Shown here: piece by piece, positions 57,379 to 64,000 of the stretch | Position numbering within the stretch: the first letter of the stretch is position 1 | Layout of the letters: each line of letters opens with the position of its first letter | DNA from: Pogona vitticeps | Lineage: Eukaryota; Chordata; Lepidosauria; Squamata; Agamidae | Assembly (NCBI RefSeq): GCF_051106095.1 | Contig: NC_135783.1 | Span: 308,898,322-308,962,321 of the forward strand | Direction of reading: 5' to 3' | Length of the DNA: 64,000 nucleotides | Program-made: the position numbers and the translations under genes | Notes under the pieces: model-generated | Databases searched by the model: none | Told to the model about the DNA's origin: nothing | The model's input: only the letters and a program-made list of their open reading frames with translations

Positions 57379-59500
57379 CTGCTATCTATAGCCCTGTCCA
57401 AGCACTGGGATTTAAATAGAATAGTTGTGGGTAAAGGCAATGATCCAGCCATGTTGGTTTTAGAGGTTTCATCTCCCTCCTGAAGGGCATGGAGACTGAA
57501 AAAGGAGAGCTCTGTTATCTGTGGGAGCTCTCTGTAGGAGTCACGACCCTGCTGTTTGCACATTCCTGCCATAAATACAAATTCTGTTCCCTTGTAAGAC
57601 TTTCATCCTGCATTGGCTAAACAGGGCCTCCCCTATTCAGTTCTCAGTAACAATGCATCTTGTCACATCACCAGCAAGCTTTATTTCTACCAACCCCTTT
57701 TCCCTCTGTGGCAGTGTGCTAAAAATATTTCTCATTCCTTTGCTGAGTCCATAGATCTTAGCAGTAAATAGCAGCAGGAAGAAAAAAAACAGAATATACC
57801 TCTCTGCTGTTCTTCTATAAAGAAACTATTCACAATTCATTTTGTACACAAGAAGAAAACACTTCTTCCAAATGTATAAAGTACTAATTACTGTTTGATG
57901 GCTTCTCAGGGAGAGGATTCAATAGCAGTATGGTCAGGTTCAAGAGATTGTTTTCACTGTTCATACATAAAAAATATCAGAGCAGATAGAATCTCAATTT
58001 TACTGTCAGTATGTAATAGTTTATCCATTGAAATGCTTGAAATACTCATCGAAACAAGAGCATCAAGAAGGGTCAGGAGAGAACAGATATAGAGCTGAAC
58101 AGAATACTGCATAGAAATGATGTTTCTTTATATAGGCTTATACTGTATAGTATTTATATAGGCCTATATAGTATTATAGTAAGGTTTGAAACCTTACTAT
58201 AATACTAGGTACGCAAGTCTTTGCTTATCCCATTTTTGTATATGAAAAGTAGAAACTGAAAAATGTTCTGGTGTTCTTGATGGGAGTTCCCAAGTTTTGG
58301 AGAATGATTTTTGCACAAATTGTGTGAAATGTGCAAACTGTGCAAATTACACAAAGTATACAGATGCAAGGTAGTTGCTTTCTTGTTGCATAGGTTTCTA
58401 GCAATTAGAAGCATATGATACATAGCTAGAATCTTTTTGATTGATCAGCCAGCCCACTTGTACTTGCTCTGCACCTTCTGCGCTTTGTCTCACAAACAAA
58501 AACAAAAACCATTCGTAATGATGATTGGAAGGTTTGTCTATGCTCACTTTTGCTCCTAGTAACAGGAGTACAAGAGGGGACTAAATTCTGATTCAGTATT
58601 AAGGTAAAATAATACACTAATACTGTGACCATTACTTCAGTGCTTGATAACGGATTCAGGTTATAATGAACTAGATTTCTACTTAACATGATGAAGAACT
58701 TCATACAGTGAGGGCCATTTGATAATGGAATGGACTGCCGCACAGGAGGGCACCTCACTGGATGGCTACCTCTCAGAAACACGTTATCTGTGGATTTCAT
58801 GCAGTGGCAGGCAGCTGTGCCCTTAGGGTTTCAATGAGCTCCACAATTATTCTGTGATTCCAATTCAGACAGGTAGCCTCCAGGCTACATTGGCTGGGTT
58901 GAAAAAGGTGTGGCTTCAGGCAGAACAAATCAGACCTTTCAGCTTGAGATTCTTGTGAACACAAGGAACTCTGAAGGCCCTCAGCTCTTTGGAACAGCCT
59001 CTACACACAGCCCCTACTTTTTTTTGGCCAAATGTGATGTATGGAAGTATATCACTTTCTTTCTGTGTTCTCTGTGTTCATGGGTAACACGAATGACCTA
59101 CTGCACAAGAATCTTCTCTCCATGTTACTCTTACTCACTGGAAAAGATATTCTAAAGCAATGGTTTAAGGACAATTTGTTGGTCCTGTCCTAGCTGGTCT
59201 GCTTCTGGGACTTTGTCCATCTGAAAAGTTGATCTGCAATCTTAGCATATTGAGACAACATGCCACCTCTCCCCCCCCCCAGTTCCTGGACACTTTGTTG
59301 CCATTGCTTTGTAACTTTGTTCCACAAAAAGATGCATTCCCCCATCCTACACATTCTGGATGATAGAAATTCTGTCAACAACTACTAACAATGCATTTCT
59401 CAGCTGCCCCTCCCACTATCCCCATTTATGTTGCCTTCTGATTTTTTTTTCTTGTTTTGCTATAGTACACGTCAGGCTTTACTAACTAAAAAATCTTTTA
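57379..59500. other. No recognised feature
   Basis: AT-rich. A local duplication 'tatagtattatagtaaggtt' / 'aaccttactataatactag' near 58165-58208 forms an inverted repeat of about 18 bp. No gene seen. Confidence 0.5.
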
Positions 59501-59607
59501 AAAGGAAGGAAGGAAGGAAGGAAGGAAGGAAGGAAGGAAGGAAGGAAGGAAGGAAGGAAGGAAGGAAGGAAGGAAGGAAGGAAGGAAGGAAAAGAAAGAA
59601 AGAAAGA
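59501..59607. repeat. (AAGG)n microsatellite ending in (AAAG)n
   Basis: About 22 nearly pure AAGG units, then aaag units. The lysine/glutamate/glycine/arginine-rich frame over it is an artefact. Confidence 0.98.
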
Positions 59608-61701
59608 TGCAGTTGCTACACAAAAGTTTCTGCAATGCAGGTAGGCCTTTGTCTGGTGTGTGACACTCTGAAAACTGCCCCTCCCTCCAAAGCAGATGCA
59701 GGGATATCAGGGCCCTGGCTAGCAAAGGACAAATCTATCATGAAAATGTCAACCACAGCTACCAGAGGCAGAGACAGAAGGTACTGAATCAGTTTAGCAG
59801 CACTAATCCAGTATGTGGACTTTCCTTCCTGCTGTAGATATTATTCACAGTTTGAGTATCAGGTCTATTCTCTACCAACTTTGCTTGTTTCCATCTCTGT
59901 TAAAGTCAAATTAGATGTGATATTGACATCATCATTTTAGGATATTTGTTTTAATTGAGTGTGCAGGGAAGAGAGGTTTAACCCTTTCATAACAGCTCTG
60001 ATCCCAATGGAAACTCCACCCCCATATGCACTTTCTCTGTGGCTACCATGATGGGATTGGGGGAAAGACTCCCATTGGCACTGGTGGGAACATTTAAACA
60101 CTAGTAGTAACAAGGGCACATGTAGCAGCATAAGAAAATAACCAGGGAGGTGATGTTGAGGCTTCTCTGCCAGTTTGGGTGCACAACACTAATCTTACCC
60201 ACATATGTTGACTATCAAGAATCTAGTGCTCAGTCCTTGTCTCTGTGCTATGAGTTGCAGGATCAGTTCTTTAGATCAACAAGTTTAGTCAAATAGGAGT
60301 GCTTCATTTTCATTACTCTTAACTACTGTATCCTACATTCAATACTCTAAATACTAAACGCTATAGGATACTATATCCTAAAATAACTAAATTGTATTTT
60401 GGGAATATTCAGAGCATACATTCAAGCAGATTTTTCTCTTTCTAATTTTTTTAAAATGAGGTTTAACAACGACCAGTCGGCCACCTGCCCGCCCACCCTG
60501 TTTCTCCCCATGCACCTATTTTGGGAAACATGCAAACACTGTTGGTGTCAATCGAAATAACATCTTTACATTTATGCTGCTCGCTGACCTCAAAGGGAAT
60601 GAGTAAAAAGATCAAGAGACTGAGGGAACCACAACCCAAATTGGGTATGGCATTTCGTGAAAGTTATGCATGCTCAGTTGTATTTGGCAGCGAGCCACCA
60701 TGTTCAGAATTAAAAGGTGGATTATTATGGATTTGTTTTCTTTTGGGAATTAGGACTGGCACCGGCTTAGCTTCAGTAGAGGTATTAACCGAAATGCATT
60801 TCTGTCTTACAGCTTCATCTCATTTAGCCACTGTGACTTTGGGGTGACTTCCAAAGCAATCCAATCAGAATGAGTCGGCAGATTAACACTAACTTTCACA
60901 TCAGGATGGGTGGCAATGCAAACGGAAGCAGGTAAGGCAGGATGATGTAGCAGCTAAAATCAATCAGTTGATATTCACGCTTCCTACTGAGGCCTCCCTA
61001 CCCCACAACAATCTAGTACTGTTTACGGTGTGTATTTTGTCTTTCTAAAATGCAAATAAATTGTATCTTGTTATTATTGACTGGCAGAGTCTATTTTGGC
61101 AAGGGAAAATCTCCTTTTTAGTCAGGCAGAATGTCTGACTCAGCCACCCCTGGCTGTGTTTTCCTCTCCCCCATCCCCCACCCTGATGCCTTGGCACCTG
61201 ATGAGCTTAATTGGGAGAAATGTCATCCGAGTTCAGTGGGAATACCCTGTCAAGATTATGATGGGGTGGGTTGTTTCACTTGTCATTTATGCAAAGATTT
61301 AAGCTGGCTAATTTTTTTCCCTGTTGGAAGAGGGAGTGATTGTACATTATGTTGCTTCTCATTCTCCAGGTTCCAAGGAAATACTGCGCTCAGACACAAA
61401 ATGACAATAAGCACATGACTTCTGCTGAAATGGAAGCTGTATGCTTACCTTTTCCTTCCCTCTCCAGCTTCCTCTTTTCTGGTTTATGGCAAGCAATAAT
61501 ATGCAGCTAGGGCGCAAAAACATGGAATGACATGGCCTGGAACTCACTGGTTTTAATGTTCAAAACTGAGACTATTTAACTGGTAATGTAGCACTATGTT
61601 AATCGGAACATCAATTTGTGTGCTCTCTGCAGAGGGCACATTTTAAATTCTGCAACTCCCCTCTTCAAAGGGAATTCAATTTGAAAAGCTCTATAAAATG
61701 C
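59608..61701. other. No recognised feature
   Basis: No gene or confident repeat in 2.1 kb. Confidence 0.5.
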
Positions 61702-61856
61702 ATTTAGATCAGTGGTCCCCAACCTCGGGCAACCCAGCTGTTTTTAGACTACAACTGTCAGAAACCTTGGCCAGCACAGCTGGCTATAAAAAGCTTCTGG
61801 GAATTGTAGTCCAAGAGCACCTTGGTTACCTAAAGTTGGGAACCTTTGATTTAGAC
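61702..61856. mobile_element. Palindromic hAT-type MITE with near-exact 8-bp duplication
   Basis: The element 61710-61848 (139 bp) starts CAGTGGTCCCCAACC and ends with the near-complement 'gttgggaacctttg'. Interior words 'gactacaactgtcagaaacc' and 'gggaattgtagtcc' are inverted copies. Flanks atttagat and atttagac (61702-61709 and 61849-61856) match at 7 of 8 positions. Relative of 42897-43030. Confidence 0.75.
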
Positions 61857-63204
61857 TATCCCAGTCCAAAGACTTTCTTTAACATACCAAAGCTTCTGGA
61901 AATTAGAGTCTGCAACAACTAGGAACCCCAATGTTGGGAACCATTGCTTAATATAAAGGCAGCCAATCCTCTTCAGCTCTACTTCCTCACCATAAAACAC
62001 ACAATAAAAACCTTTAGTTGAATATAGGTCTAAATAAAAGGGGTAAGAGCCTTGCCATATGATTCCAGGTAGCTACTAATCTCAAAGTGACCAATTCCTA
62101 TTAGACTTAAAATCAACTGTAAAGTACTGCCAATAAATTAAAAAAAAATTGGTTTCCATCTCCCAAAGATAATGTTTGAAAAATAACACTATGCAGGGTA
62201 AAACAACCATCCTGTGCAAATAAAAGGCCTCTGTGCAAATGAAATGAAACTAGAATGATTTGCATAATTAATCCCCTAAAGGTCTCTGGTTGCAGGAAAA
62301 GAAAGCCTCCATTACTTCTTGTCCTATGCCATGGCTCCAAATTTTCTCTTTGAATGAAACAGGAAAAGAAATTATTGATGAATGCACATGAAAAAGCAAA
62401 AAAAAATAATAATGAGAAAGGTGCTCCATTGGGTTAAGTAGGGTTTCTTTTTCTTTTTATAACTAGAGAAATACTAGTTTAGATTAGAAATTCACACACT
62501 TCTGTCTATCTCAGCCCTTTTGCACCAGACAGAGAGGACTCCATGTAAGCTATGTTGTTTTCATGTTCGTTTTCTTTTTTATTCAGATTTACAGTCATCC
62601 TTGGGATGGCCAGTGAGAACTGGACTTGAAATTTAGCAGCTTAGTTGTCTGAGTTTGGCAGTTCAACAGTAGATCTGCTTCTATAGTATGAAACACTATT
62701 TGTACCAATAAATGGGGTTGTGGTTTTTTTGGTGCTTTTTCCTGTGCCTTAGTCAATAATTTATTTTGGAGGGAAGGGATGCAGAACTGTAAGGGAACAT
62801 TCTATGGTTCTGACAGGTCGCTACTGAGTGAGTTTAGATTTACTGGGATTCTGAGCCTTTGCAGGGATGAAGTCTCAATAGATACCATGTTTCCCAGAAG
62901 GCAGATGGGTTTGAAGCCAGAAACAATCATTAGGGCTGAGAGTTACAGAGAGGTAAGTGAGGCACTCTTTCCATGCAGATAAAATCAAATGAATCCTATG
63001 CTTAAAATCTGAATAGCGAGTCTTGTGACACTCAGATGCTCGTGTCAGTTAAGAATTTGCCTCTTCCATTCACAGGAAAATTTGTTTCTGTCCAGAGTGG
63101 TTGAGTTCTTGGTGATTATCCTGCTGTCCCAACTGGTGATTCTTCTGAATGCTTGCTTGAGTTCCTGAATGAGAATACAGCCTGAACATTGAGCTTCCTT
63201 CTTA
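61857..63204. other. No recognised feature, one possible MITE half
   Basis: Near 61890-61950 the words 'cttctggaaattagagtctg' and 'ccccaatgttgggaaccattg' look like half of another copy of the preceding element. The rest is AT-rich unique-looking DNA. Confidence 0.45.
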
Positions 63205-63330
63205 GAACTTAGAACTGCAGAGCTGGAAAGGACCCTATGGATCATTGAGTTCAGCCCTTTCCAAGGAGGCACAGTGGGGAATTGAACCCTCAACTTCTGG
63301 CTCTGCAGCAAACCTCTGAGCTACCTAGAG
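63205..63330 (-). repeat. CR1-like 3' end fragment
   Basis: 'cagagctggaaaggacccta', 'gatcattgagttcagccc' and 'gggaattgaaccctcaactt' follow the order of a reversed CR1/L3-type 3' UTR in squamates. Confidence 0.5.
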
Positions 63331-63574
63331 GTTTCTCCAAGGATTTGGGGATGCTATAACTCACGGGATGAGAGCTGGAACAATGGTGGAAGCTTTCAGC
63401 TGAACCCTTCCAAACATAGACTAGAACTTCTTTGAAACCCTATTCTGCACTACCGATGACATCAAACCTTTGTTGGCATCCCAGTTTGGAGCATGCCCTC
63501 CAGATCTGTAATTCATATTACAAAATAGTGATCCCTTTGCAAAGCAAAAAGTGAAGTGTGTGGCTTATATACCT
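63331..63574. other. No recognised feature
   Basis: Short spacer of about 245 bp, nothing recognised. Confidence 0.5.
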
Positions 63575-63790
63575 CCCCATATCACTTAAAGCACTCTGGG
63601 CAATTTACAAGTTAAATGCAGGCTACACATTGCACCTCCAGTGAACTGGGTACTCATTTTACTGACCTCAGAAGGATAGACCACTGAGTCAATCTTGACC
63701 TGTCTACCAGGGATTGAACCCTGGGTTGTGAGCACAGTTTTGGTTGCAATATAGCAGTTTAACCATTGTGCCATGAAGCTCCTTGTTGAT
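63575..63790 (-). repeat. tRNA-derived SINE with L2-like tail, near complete
   Basis: Reversed, the head begins at about 63790 with 'ggagcttcatggcacaatgg' and a B-box region around 'ggttcaatccctgg', then 'cagtggtctatccttctgag', 'gtaaaatgagtacccagt', and the tail 'tgtaaattgcccagagtgct'. The head makes this the clearest member of the family also seen at 966-1141 and 17060-17255. Confidence 0.6.
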
Positions 63791-64000
63791 TTCCTACCAA
63801 TCCTGTCTTGATTTTGCACATTAACTGGATTCCCAATCCTATTTCGTCAGCCCCAAGTCTACATCTTATTGGACAGAGCACTTGCTTTATCACAGTATCT
63901 TGTCTATTGGCCGATGGAATGGAAGAAAAGCTAGGATTCTGCTATTAGGTACATAAGACAAGCTTTTGAACTGTTTTCACATAATAGACAGATCAGCCAG
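63791..64000. other. No recognised feature
   Basis: Last 210 bp, nothing recognised. Confidence 0.5.

Noticed and set aside
59428-59787. KEGR-rich repeat protein
   Set aside because: Translation of the (AAGG)n microsatellite.

Overview
The window looks like intergenic or intronic DNA from a squamate reptile (lizard or snake lineage). The evidence is its mix of repeats: BovB LINE, several copies of the tRNA-derived Sauria SINE, CR1 and L2 LINEs, a Penelope-like element, DIRS-like elements, a Gmr1-type Ty3/Gypsy element, and small hAT- and Tigger-like DNA transposons. I found no host protein-coding exon, rRNA, tRNA gene, operon or CRISPR array that I can defend. The background is AT-rich, and most open frames longer than 60 codons are chance or sit inside repeats.

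Layout. 1-9.2 kb: mostly unique DNA with small insertions. These are two hairpin retroposed units related to the 3' end of Penelope-like elements (2324-2551 and 8684-8919, each with a 12-bp target duplication), a small TA-flanked DNA transposon, a hAT-type element with an exact 8-bp duplication, and a LINE 3' end. 9.2-17 kb: the main feature. A 5'-truncated non-LTR retrotransposon holds, in its extreme 3' end, a 6,189-bp Ty3/Gypsy-like LTR element (10755-16943, minus strand). It has 499-bp LTRs that are almost identical, a 5-bp duplication and one continuous gag-pol frame. In that frame integrase precedes reverse transcriptase, and the Gag part carries a region like the vertebrate SCAN domain. 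17-28 kb: Tigger-like elements, Sauria SINEs, a BovB 3' half, a DIRS recombinase scrap, microsatellites, and LINE, CR1 and L2 ends. 28-34 kb: nothing recognised. 34-41 kb: a CR1 3' end, a broken DIRS-like element (35847-39080) with a SINE inside it, and a Penelope-like 3' end with a small DNA transposon inside it. 41-64 kb: scattered SINEs, small DNA transposons, microsatellites, a second DIRS terminal segment (49415-50192), a 128-bp Penelope-type unit with a 14-bp duplication, and a CR1 remnant holding a solo LTR.

These parts do not act together as a pathway. The relationships are nesting and parasitism. SINEs share tails with the LINEs that presumably mobilise them (Sauria SINE with BovB, and a second SINE with a LINE end at 6915-7262). 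Penelope-type tails carry hammerhead-ribozyme-like motifs. Nested insertions give relative ages. All family names come from reading translated motifs and terminal structures by eye, with no database search.
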